Notes under the pieces: model-generated
The model's database searches: none
Told to the model about the DNA's origin: nothing
What the model saw: the letters and a program-made list of their open reading frames with translations, nothing else
Origin: Crocinitomicaceae bacterium
GTDB lineage: Bacteria > Bacteroidota > Bacteroidia > Flavobacteriales_G > Salibacteraceae
DNA length: 64,000 nt
NCBI GenBank assembly: GCA_002713215.1
Contig: PAVO01000017.1
Span: 124,001 to 188,000 of the forward strand
Direction: 5' to 3'
In this document: piece by piece, positions 1 through 7,750 of the stretch
How the letters are laid out: every line of letters starts with the position of its first letter
Position numbering within the stretch: position 1 is the stretch's first letter
Made by a program: the position numbers and the translations under genes

Positions 1-1
1 A

Positions 2-1144
2 TATTGGCCGGAGAAAGGACCAAACAATTCCAACGTGATTAAGACTTCAGCAGGTTTATCCCTGTTGTATTTGCCTTTTTTTCTGCTCGCCGATTTTTAC
101 GTGGATACCTTTCTCGAATACCAACCTCGAGGAAATGAACCTCCCTATAAAGTAGCCCTATTGGTGTCTGGATTATTTTATTTGATATTGGGGCTTTTGT
201 TAACCCGAAAATTGCTGCTGCTCTATTATAGAGAATTGGAAACGGCTGCGGTGTTGCTTGTTTTGGGGCTGGGTACCAATTTGTGGTATTATTCCATTGA
301 AGAGTCAACTATGGCTCATACTTACAGTTTTGCCTTGATTGCAGGGTATGCTTATTTGGTTTTTAGTAGAAAATTAGAAACCAAAAACTTTTTACTTCAC
401 GGACTCTTGATTGGTTTGATATCGCTTGTTCGCCCAACCAACCTGCTGGTGTTTATTCTATTTGCATTGTTTGATGTCAGTTCTATACAGTCGTTCAAAG
501 AACGAATTCTAAGCCTTCTAAAACCAAAGTACATGCTGTGGTTCATTTTGGGCTTTTTATCGGTATGGTTGATCCAATTCGTTTATTGGAAAGAAGTAAC
601 CGGTAGTTGGTTGTACTTTTCTTACACCGGTGAGCGGTTTTTCTTTTTAGAGCCTGAATTGTGGCGAGGTTTTTTTGGATTCCGAAAAGGTTGGTTTGTT
701 TATACGCCACTTATGTTTCTGGTTGTTCCCGGATTTTATTGGTTATACAAGGAGAATCAGCAATTAAAATGGAACTTGCTGGTGTTTTTTGCATTGGCCT
801 CTTACGTTATGTTTTCATGGTGGGCCTGGTGGTATGGAGGCGGATTTGGTATGCGTCCGATGGTGGATTATTATGCAATTTGGGCCATTCCAATAGCTGC
901 TTTACTCACTAAAATAATTCAATCGCGAAAGTGGATACCCATTGCTGTTCTTGGTTTAGTGCTTTATGGTGGAATCTGGTTCAACCGGTATCAGACGCAG
1001 CAATACCGGTGGCAAATCATTCATTACGATGGAATGAACTACGAAGCCTATAAACATGCCTGGATGAGGAACGAATATGACGCGAAGTTGTTGGATATTA
1101 TTGAGCGTCCTGATTATGAATTGGCTAAACGCCAACGGGAGTAG
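2..1144 (+). CDS. Polytopic membrane protein, GT-C glycosyltransferase-like (5' end outside window)
   Basis: The reading frame is open from base 2 through a GTG at 35, and the residues before that GTG read on naturally into a conserved-looking membrane protein, so the true start lies upstream of the window. About ten hydrophobic helices are visible, and loops with YWKEVTGSW and WWAWWYGGGFGMRP resemble dolichyl-phosphate-mannose-type (GT-C) glycosyltransferases of Bacteroidota. The role is inferred: transfer of a sugar from a lipid carrier at the periplasmic face of the inner membrane. The catalytic N-terminal loop is missing from the window, so the reaction and substrate cannot be judged. It converges with the next gene with only 6 bases between the stops. 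Confidence 0.65.
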   Translation, partial: YWPEKGPNNSNVIKTSAGLSLLYLPFFLLADFYVDTFLEYQPRGNEPPYKVALLVSGLFYLILGLLLTRKLLLLYYRELETAAVLLVLGLGTNLWYYSIEESTMAHTYSFALIAGYAYLVFSRKLETKNFLLHGLLIGLISLVRPTNLLVFILFALFDVSSIQSFKERILSLLKPKYMLWFILGFLSVWLIQFVYWKEVTGSWLYFSYTGERFFFLEPELWRGFFGFRKGWFVYTPLMFLVVPGFYWLYKENQQLKWNLLVFFALASYVMFSWWAWWYGGGFGMRPMVDYYAIWAIPIAALLTKIIQSRKWIPIAVLGLVLYGGIWFNRYQTQQYRWQIIHYDGMNYEAYKHAWMRNEYDAKLLDIIERPDYELAKRQRE

Positions 1145-1150
1145 GGATGG

Positions 1151-2641
1151 TTATTCAACAATTAGGAATTTTACTGAATATTGATCGTTCACAACTAATA
1201 CGTATAAACCAACTGGAATACTAGAGTCCAATTCAAATTGATTGTCTACATCGGAAAGCTTGAGGGACTGTATTAATTGTGAATTAGTATTAAATATTTT
1301 ACAATAAAAAGTTTCTTCACTACTATTCAGACCATCAATCGTAATTATACTTCCTGATTTGGTTGGATTAGGTATAATGGAGATAGACATGGACTCATTT
1401 AATGAAATGTTCTCAACGTTGCTTGGCTTTGGTAAAGAAGCATCTTGCAAATGAGTAAAGACCTTATACCCAGCGGGAGCTTCAGATATGATCAATTGAA
1501 AGTCAGAATAGTAATTTTCTTGGAGACTTGCGCCGGTGCCAAAAATAAGGAATAGTGAATCGTTAAGGAGAATCAAGTCCTGAGCGTCATCATCTTTTTC
1601 CCTGCCCCAAGTGGTTCCATTAAAGAATGTTAGACTTGGATAATTGCCAACGCCAAGATCAGCGTCTTTTCCTCCACTTCCTGCAGCACTGGTATGGCCA
1701 ACAAATACAACCTTGTTATCAGTTCTTTGCAAAATGGCATTACCACGGTCGTTGGATTTTCCAACACCACCCCACCATTGATTTTGGCTGAAATTACCTT
1801 TAAAATCGGTACTTAACATATAGGTGTCCCATATCGTATCTGATTTGTTAAGTGTTTTCCCGATCATAGCATATCCTGAATCTGCCAATTGAGTCAAGCC
1901 GTAAACAACATCATCTTTCAGCCCTCCATAGGTTTGATCCAAGATGATTTTTCCGGTTTCATCAAACTTAACCAACCAGGCATCAGCATTTGATGTGTCA
2001 TTTTTACTTGCGTTTTCACCACAAAACGCATAGAAGTTATCATTGGTAGGGATAAGGTCATGAGCGACATCTTTGTTCTTTCCACCGAAGTACTTTTCCC
2101 ATTGCACCGTACCGTTAATATCCGTTTTTACTACCCAGGCATCGGCATTACCAGCCCCATTGCTATGTGTTTCACCAACTATCATAAAGCCCCCATCAGG
2201 TGTTATCTCCAGATCATAAAATTTATCCCAGTCAAGACCACCGTAGAATTTCTGCCAAACAACAATCCCTGAATCATTGGTTTTGACCAGGTAACCATCA
2301 TAGGTTCCATTTCCGCCACTGTTGCTATAACCACAAATGATATACCCGCCATTGCTGGTTTGCTTTACGGCGTACCCTACCTCTAGGTGGAATTTGCCAA
2401 TGGCTCTGGACCACTGATAGTTGATGTTGGAATCGACCTTTACCAAATAAACATCTGAATTGCCCTGGCCATAACTACTGGTGGATCCTACCATAAGGTA
2501 GCCTCCATCTTTTGTTGGTTCAATGTCATAGCCTTGTTCATCTCCCTCACCACCAAAAGTGTAAATATGCGCAGTGTCCGTTTGACCCATTAGGGCAATC
2601 CCCAGAAAACTTAATATGCTTATTAGGACAAACCGAATCAT
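1151..2641 (-). CDS. Secreted beta-propeller protein with T9SS type A sorting domain
   Basis: I chose the ATG at 2641 because it opens directly into a signal peptide (MIRFVLISILSFLG, cut near LMGQ); the longer frame starting at 2683 adds 14 non-signal residues. The body is a chain of about seven repeats carrying DGGYLMVG / DGGYIICG / DGGFMIVG and DVYLVK / DAWVVK motifs, typical of secreted Bacteroidota propellers. The last 80 residues contain IIPNPTKSGS and end in VKFLIVE, a T9SS C-terminal domain that should direct export across the outer membrane and attachment or release. The ligand or enzymatic role is unknown. It lies 42 bases downstream of the methyltransferase and may be cotranscribed with it. 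Confidence 0.8.
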   Translation of the reverse strand: MIRFVLISILSFLGIALMGQTDTAHIYTFGGEGDEQGYDIEPTKDGGYLMVGSTSSYGQGNSDVYLVKVDSNINYQWSRAIGKFHLEVGYAVKQTSNGGYIICGYSNSGGNGTYDGYLVKTNDSGIVVWQKFYGGLDWDKFYDLEITPDGGFMIVGETHSNGAGNADAWVVKTDINGTVQWEKYFGGKNKDVAHDLIPTNDNFYAFCGENASKNDTSNADAWLVKFDETGKIILDQTYGGLKDDVVYGLTQLADSGYAMIGKTLNKSDTIWDTYMLSTDFKGNFSQNQWWGGVGKSNDRGNAILQRTDNKVVFVGHTSAAGSGGKDADLGVGNYPSLTFFNGTTWGREKDDDAQDLILLNDSLFLIFGTGASLQENYYSDFQLIISEAPAGYKVFTHLQDASLPKPSNVENISLNESMSISIIPNPTKSGSIITIDGLNSSEETFYCKIFNTNSQLIQSLKLSDVDNQFELDSSIPVGLYVLVVNDQYSVKFLIVE

Positions 2642-2683
2642 TGGCTCAAATATAGCAAATGGATATTGGTTTCCGGCAACCAA

Positions 2684-3772
2684 TTATTTATTGCCGGATT
2701 TGTCCATTCTAAACAATCCGTAAATCTCATGCCCAACATTAAGTTCAGGGGATACCTTTATAATGTTAGCATGGTGGTACCAGGCAATTAAATAGGTGAA
2801 AAATTTCATACCGGTATTGATATACCACTTGTTAAGCACCTCTTTTTTTATGAAATTACTGTCCTTTAATTCCTTGATTTTCTCTTTGACATATTCGTCA
2901 CTGTTTTTCTTTTGAGCAACCCGCGCCATTAGTTTGTTACTCACTTTCCACCCTTGACCTTTACGGGTCGTTTTTAGCTTATAGGTGTAGTATTCAACGG
3001 GAGAAAATCCTCTTTTCTTAAAGTCATTGAGCAGTCCGGTACCGTCAAAATAATTGACGTGATTGATCAGCAAATCAGAGCTGGAATTTTGATACGTATA
3101 GGTAAGGTAGTGTTTCCAAACATCCTCGTGTCCGTTGGGGGTAATGAAATGAAATAACCCACCATTTTTGGCATAACGTCCCACATTGTCAATCACTTTT
3201 GTAAAGTCAATGGCGTGTTCCAATACATCTCGGGCAATTATCAGATCAAATTTGTTTTCCAATTCAGGTTTGTATTCTTCCAGTGAACTTTCAATGGTTT
3301 GGAATTGATGGTGGCTGTGATTGAATTTTAGAATTTCATTGTTAACGTCCATAACTGTAACCACAGCATCTGGAAAAACAGATTTTATTCCCTCGGCAAA
3401 ATATCCCGATCCGGGGCCTAGCTCCAAAATACTAGTTGGAGTAATTCCTTTATTCTTTAAAGAATAGCCAAACAAAAAGCCTCTTCGAAAGTTTCTCAGC
3501 AGGTTTCTTTCGTCATCTCTTGGTGAAGTTCTTAATGATTCTTCAACGTAGTAGGCCAGGCATCCCTTGGCAGTCTCCTCCTGCGTAAGCATGGGGTCAA
3601 GTTGGGCAAGGCCACATTGCTGGCATTTTATTATGCTGCTGTTTTTAATGTCCCAATAGTCTACCTGTCCAATGAGCTTACCCGTGGTCGCCTTACATGA
3701 GGTACAGGCTTCTTTTCTCTCGACAGTTTCACCTTTGAATACCGCAGGAATTTTTCTAAGAATGTTTTTCAT
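2684..3772 (-). CDS. Class I SAM-dependent methyltransferase with N-terminal Cys-pair region
   Basis: A methyltransferase-23-type Rossmann domain spans about residues 110-260: motif I reads ILELGPGSGYF, followed by VTVMDVN (acidic residue binding the SAM ribose) and FDLIIARDVLEHA. Ahead of it, residues 20-55 carry CTSC and CQQCG pairs that look like a zinc knuckle, a layout common in methyltransferases acting on surface-glycan or lipid intermediates. The C-terminal 100 residues are basic and not recognised. The substrate is unknown. The gene is divergent from the arsenite exporter and shares the 3773-3917 spacer with it. Confidence 0.75.
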   Translation of the reverse strand: MKNILRKIPAVFKGETVERKEACTSCKATTGKLIGQVDYWDIKNSSIIKCQQCGLAQLDPMLTQEETAKGCLAYYVEESLRTSPRDDERNLLRNFRRGFLFGYSLKNKGITPTSILELGPGSGYFAEGIKSVFPDAVVTVMDVNNEILKFNHSHHQFQTIESSLEEYKPELENKFDLIIARDVLEHAIDFTKVIDNVGRYAKNGGLFHFITPNGHEDVWKHYLTYTYQNSSSDLLINHVNYFDGTGLLNDFKKRGFSPVEYYTYKLKTTRKGQGWKVSNKLMARVAQKKNSDEYVKEKIKELKDSNFIKKEVLNKWYINTGMKFFTYLIAWYHHANIIKVSPELNVGHEIYGLFRMDKSGNK

Positions 3773-3917
3773 TTACTGGAATATGCATCTAACACAAGCA
3801 AAACCTTTCGATTATCACCCGTTTTGAGACGTCACGCAAATAAACAACTTTAATTGAATTTTTAGGTTTCGTATTAGCTAAACTATCGTAATATTGCGAT
3901 TAAATAAAGTTGCGGAT

Positions 3918-4946
3918 ATGGCGTCTAAAAAACAGATTGGATTTTTTGAGAAATACCTAACCGTTTGGGTGTTACTCTGTATTGCCGGAGGTATTTTCCT
4001 GGGAAAAATAGCGCCTAACACAATGGGCAGTTTAAGCGATCTATCCTTATACAGCGTAAATATACCGGTGGCCATTTTGGTTTGGTTAATGATTTATCCC
4101 ATGATGGTTCAAATTGATTTTGCTTCCATTAGGAATGCCGGAACCAAACCCAAAGGCCTGGTCCTCACCTTGGTAATCAACTGGCTTATTAAACCCTTTA
4201 GTATGGCCTTTTTTGCCTGGTTATTTTTCGACTACCTATACGCAGCCTATATTACACCTGAACAGGCAACGGAATACATTGCCGGTGCCATATTGCTGGG
4301 CGCTGCTCCTTGCACCGCCATGGTTTTTGTATGGTCTTACTTAACCGATGGTGATCCGGCCTATACCTTAATCCAGGTTTCCATTAATGATTTAATCATT
4401 CTAGTTGCCTTTGTTCCCATTGTAGGTTTGTTGTTGGGGCTGAATGACGTTTCTATACCTTATGATACCCTGGTTGGTTCGGTAGTTGCCTTTGTGGTAA
4501 TACCCTTGTTGGCTGGATTTATATCGAGGGTGTTATTAATTAGAGCAAAAGGAATAGAGTGGTTTTCCAGGGTTTTCCTACCCGCGCTTAAACCCATTTC
4601 CATTTTGGCTTTACTTACCACCCTGGTGTTGTTGTTTGCTTTTCAGGGACAAACCATTTTAAACAATCCCCTGGTGGTTGTGTTAATCGCTATTCCACTC
4701 ACCATTCAAACCTATTTTATTTTTTTCGCTGCCTGGTTTACAGGCAGGTTTGTTAAACTACCCCATCCCATTTGTGCACCGGCTTCCATGATAGGAGCCA
4801 GTAACTTCTTTGAGCTGGCTGTTGCTGTTTCCATTGCCTTATTTGGATTAGACTCAGGGGCAGCACTAACTACCGTTGTAGGTGTACTTATCGAAGTTCC
4901 CGTAATGCTTTCCTTAGTTGCTTTAGCCAATAAATGGAAATATTGA
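3918..4946 (+). CDS. ACR3-family arsenite efflux transporter
   Basis: The protein has ten predicted membrane helices and 342 residues, a normal length for ACR3. The ATG at 3918 gives MASKKQ; a TTG at 3894 would add eight residues with no support. The family's essential residues are present: Cys132 in GAAPCTAMVF (helix 4) and Glu326 in GVLIEVPVML (helix 9/10). It exports arsenite, and in some family members antimonite, using the proton gradient. No arsR, arsC or arsM lies beside it, so its regulation is not visible here. A REP-like repeat follows the stop codon. Confidence 0.9.
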   Translation: MASKKQIGFFEKYLTVWVLLCIAGGIFLGKIAPNTMGSLSDLSLYSVNIPVAILVWLMIYPMMVQIDFASIRNAGTKPKGLVLTLVINWLIKPFSMAFFAWLFFDYLYAAYITPEQATEYIAGAILLGAAPCTAMVFVWSYLTDGDPAYTLIQVSINDLIILVAFVPIVGLLLGLNDVSIPYDTLVGSVVAFVVIPLLAGFISRVLLIRAKGIEWFSRVFLPALKPISILALLTTLVLLFAFQGQTILNNPLVVVLIAIPLTIQTYFIFFAAWFTGRFVKLPHPICAPASMIGASNFFELAVAVSIALFGLDSGAALTTVVGVLIEVPVMLSLVALANKWKY

Positions 4947-4997
4947 GGCGATATTAAAGAATAACGTGGGTTAGAAATATTACCTAATTAATAAGAA

Positions 4998-5095
4998 ACG
5001 TCATTCCTACCAAAGCGGGAATCTAGAAATAACACTGGATTAGTTTCACTGAGTTCCTTCGTCGGTTCCTTGTCAAGCAAGGACCGACAGCTATC
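4998..5095. repeat. Degenerate REP-like palindromic intergenic repeat
   Basis: The 296-base gap between the ACR3 gene and comEC holds two foldable segments. The first begins CGTCATTCC and continues AAAGCGGGAATCTAG at 4999-5026, a degenerate form of the widespread GTCATTCCC/GCGGGAATC repeat. The second, 5061-5088, folds as GTCGGT(T)CCTTG with CAAGGACCGAC around a TCAAG loop, one bulged T. No open frame of note is present. It could also act as a terminator for the ACR3 gene, although no T-tract follows. Confidence 0.55.
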
Positions 5096-5242
5096 CCATA
5101 TTATCCTTAAACTATACAAATATTGAGCTATTTTCCAAGTAAGTAGCAGCTTCCGTTCACTGAAATAAATAGGTCTTGCCTTTTCTTTAACTGTAGTTAG
5201 AATTGACTATTGTCCATTCTGACATTTCTATAATTTGAAGTC

Positions 5243-7153
5243 GTGAATTTTTTCCGGCTTAACCCATTCTCACGCATCCTTTTCCCTTTTATAGTCGGCA
5301 TTGTTGTGTCACATTTTTATTCATTCTCTTCAACGCTTTTTTTGTGGATTCCTGGCATTGGTATTATTCTTACTACCACCTTTTATTTTCTATGCCTAAA
5401 ACTGCGAGGTTCTTGGTATCGGGTAACATTTGGAATATTGATTTCAGTACTATTCTGTTTTCTTGGAACAATCAATTTTCAGAAAACAAAAGAATCTGAC
5501 GATTTAAAAAAAGGGTATGTGAAGGCCTGTAAAGAAACACAAAATAGGATTCTTCGTGTTAAGACTTCACCGGTTCTAATCAATAGCAGCTACCGGTCGG
5601 AGGTAGAATGGATCATTCAAGGACAGGAACCAATAGGTGGAGTAGTTTATTTCAAAAATGCGGTTCAACTTCCTATACCGGGAAACTTAATTGGGACCAA
5701 TGATCGGATTAGACCTTTTACGAAACCAACCAATCCAGGGCAATTCGATTACGCAAATTATGCTCATTCAAACGATTGGTATTTTTCGACCTACATCAAC
5801 CATTGGGTAAGGGTAGAAGCCGATGATACTCCATCAATAACTAAGTACTTTATAGGTGTAAGGGAAAAATTGCTAAGTATTTTATCCTTGTATATTCATG
5901 GGGAGGAATATGCCGTTAGCTCCGCGTTGGTATTTGGAGATAAATCCAGTTTAAGTCCTGAGCTTAAGAAAGCTTATGGCGGGGCAGGAGCAATGCACGT
6001 TTTGGCGGTAAGCGGATTGCACGTAGGATTAGTCTATTTGTTTTTAAGGTATTTGTTTGGATTTATGGATAAGTCCCAGCGATCGAAGACCTTTAAAACC
6101 TTACTAATTATAGCACTCATATTTGTTTATGCCGGTTTAACTGGGTTTTCACCTTCGGTAACCCGAGCCGCCATTATGTTTTCGTTAATTGCGATTGGAG
6201 GAGTATTAAAGAGAAGTTCAAGTATTTACAACATCATATTTGTCTCGGCTTTTGGAATGTTACTGTTCGACCCAAGGCTCCTGTTTAGCGTGTCATTTCA
6301 GTTAAGCTATATAGCTGTAATAGGTATTGTATACCTGTATCCCAAGTTATTTTTATTGTGGAACCCCAAAACGTGGATAGGATATAATCTTTGGTCTTTA
6401 ATCTGTCTTTCTCTTTCGGCACAGCTCAGCACCTTTCCATTAGCACTTTATTATTTTGAGTTGTTTCCAACCTGGTTTTTGATAACCAATATTGTAGTTG
6501 TTCCCAGTGCTATGATTGAGCTGGGCGGAGGATTTCTGCTTATAGTGGCTCATTTCATTCATTTGGGCGATTGGGTTGGTTACCTATACGGTGGATTTAT
6601 TTGGACAATTAATCAGTTAGTAATTTATATCGATCAATTACCACCCGGGCCAATAAATGCAGGATTGACTGGGCTTCAGCTTCCCCTGGTTTATTTATAC
6701 CTTATAACTAGCTTTTTACTGTTGGAGTATCCTAAAAAACAACTTCTTTGGTTTTCGCTGTCGCTTCTTCTTTTGCTTGTTGGTTCTGTAGCTATCATTG
6801 AAATTGAAACTCAGCAACAAAAGGGTATTATCATCTATGATTCTAAGAATCTTATGGTTGAAGTTTATTCGGGGAGAAAAGCGGTAGTGTATGCGGATAC
6901 AACTTCAACCGGGTTTGCAAAAAATTGCGAATACTTGTTAAATGCGTCATTTCAACATAGAAAGATTGATGTAGTTAATGTTAGATGCATATATTTTGAT
7001 TCGTTGGCCAATGTAAATTTCAACTACAAGGACCAGAAACTACGGATTTTGAATGGGAATGAGGAACTGGCTAATTCGGCAATAAACTCTACCAATGATA
7101 ATTATTGGTATTTAAAAGGTCAGGGATTTTATCATTTACCCATTGCCAATTGA
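5243..7153 (+). CDS. comEC: ComEC/Rec2-family DNA uptake channel protein
   Basis: This is a membrane protein of 636 residues with a GTG start. It has N-terminal helices, a DUF4131-like OB segment (residues 60-190) and a Competence domain with the family signature HVLAVSGLHVGLVY near residues 250-264, plus FSPSVTRAAIMF. In natural transformation ComEC carries single-stranded DNA across the inner membrane. The metallo-beta-lactamase-like domain found in Bacillus and Neisseria homologues is absent; the protein ends in a short soluble tail, as is usual in Bacteroidota. It stands alone; no other competence genes are nearby. Confidence 0.88.
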   Translation: MNFFRLNPFSRILFPFIVGIVVSHFYSFSSTLFLWIPGIGIILTTTFYFLCLKLRGSWYRVTFGILISVLFCFLGTINFQKTKESDDLKKGYVKACKETQNRILRVKTSPVLINSSYRSEVEWIIQGQEPIGGVVYFKNAVQLPIPGNLIGTNDRIRPFTKPTNPGQFDYANYAHSNDWYFSTYINHWVRVEADDTPSITKYFIGVREKLLSILSLYIHGEEYAVSSALVFGDKSSLSPELKKAYGGAGAMHVLAVSGLHVGLVYLFLRYLFGFMDKSQRSKTFKTLLIIALIFVYAGLTGFSPSVTRAAIMFSLIAIGGVLKRSSSIYNIIFVSAFGMLLFDPRLLFSVSFQLSYIAVIGIVYLYPKLFLLWNPKTWIGYNLWSLICLSLSAQLSTFPLALYYFELFPTWFLITNIVVVPSAMIELGGGFLLIVAHFIHLGDWVGYLYGGFIWTINQLVIYIDQLPPGPINAGLTGLQLPLVYLYLITSFLLLEYPKKQLLWFSLSLLLLLVGSVAIIEIETQQQKGIIIYDSKNLMVEVYSGRKAVVYADTTSTGFAKNCEYLLNASFQHRKIDVVNVRCIYFDSLANVNFNYKDQKLRILNGNEELANSAINSTNDNYWYLKGQGFYHLPIAN

Positions 7154-7168
7154 ACCGATCGCACTAAT

Positions 7169-7678
7169 CTAATTACAATAAGTTAACGTGGCCTTGCCGT
7201 TTACTGAATTTTCAGAATCGGCCGAAACATTCATTTTTATTTCCAGAATTCCCTTTGAAGTGTCAGCCGTTACTATTTCGTAGGATCCTTGAGTGGCTAT
7301 GTTGTTTATTCCCTCTTTTTCGGAGTAAAGGGTAACGGTTCTGGCACCAGAAGGGTTATTAAAATCAAGGTTGAGTTCATACCTTCCCGGGGTGATGGGG
7401 CAGGTAAACAAGATCTTATCCCATTTTTTTAAACCTGAAGAACAAAGGCTGGAATCACGCTGAGGGTACATGGTAACGCTGTATCCATATTCTGAATCTG
7501 AAATTTTTCGCATAGAAAACTTTCCGGAAACGTATTCCCACAAAACACCTTCAATTTTTCCCTGTAAGTTTTGGTCATTATACTCGGGAGTATTCGTACT
7601 TGTATCGGTTGTTTCTTCATCTTTTTTACAGCCAAAGACAGCTGCAACGATTAATAGTAATGCGATTGTTTTTTTCAT
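7169..7678 (-). CDS. Small lipoprotein of unknown function
   Basis: The ATG at 7678 starts a short signal peptide MKKTIALLLIVAAVFGC with a lipobox ending at Cys17; the frame extends seven residues further upstream but those would spoil the signal. The mature protein is a 150-residue beta-rich domain (FTCPITPGRYELNLDF and similar), with two cysteines outside the lipobox. I recognise no family. It lies directly downstream of uvrA on the same strand but is probably an independent gene. Confidence 0.7.
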   Translation of the reverse strand: MKKTIALLLIVAAVFGCKKDEETTDTSTNTPEYNDQNLQGKIEGVLWEYVSGKFSMRKISDSEYGYSVTMYPQRDSSLCSSGLKKWDKILFTCPITPGRYELNLDFNNPSGARTVTLYSEKEGINNIATQGSYEIVTADTSKGILEIKMNVSADSENSVNGKATLTYCN

Positions 7679-7750
7679 TGTGTTTCTGTTTACTACCAAT
7701 ATCTGGTATGTAGTTAATTTTAACTACTTACAATTGGGCGCAAATTTAGT

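Noticed and set aside
3894-3917. TTG start for the ACR3 transporter
   Set aside because: The ATG at 3918 gives a standard N-terminus; the upstream residues resemble no ACR3 protein.
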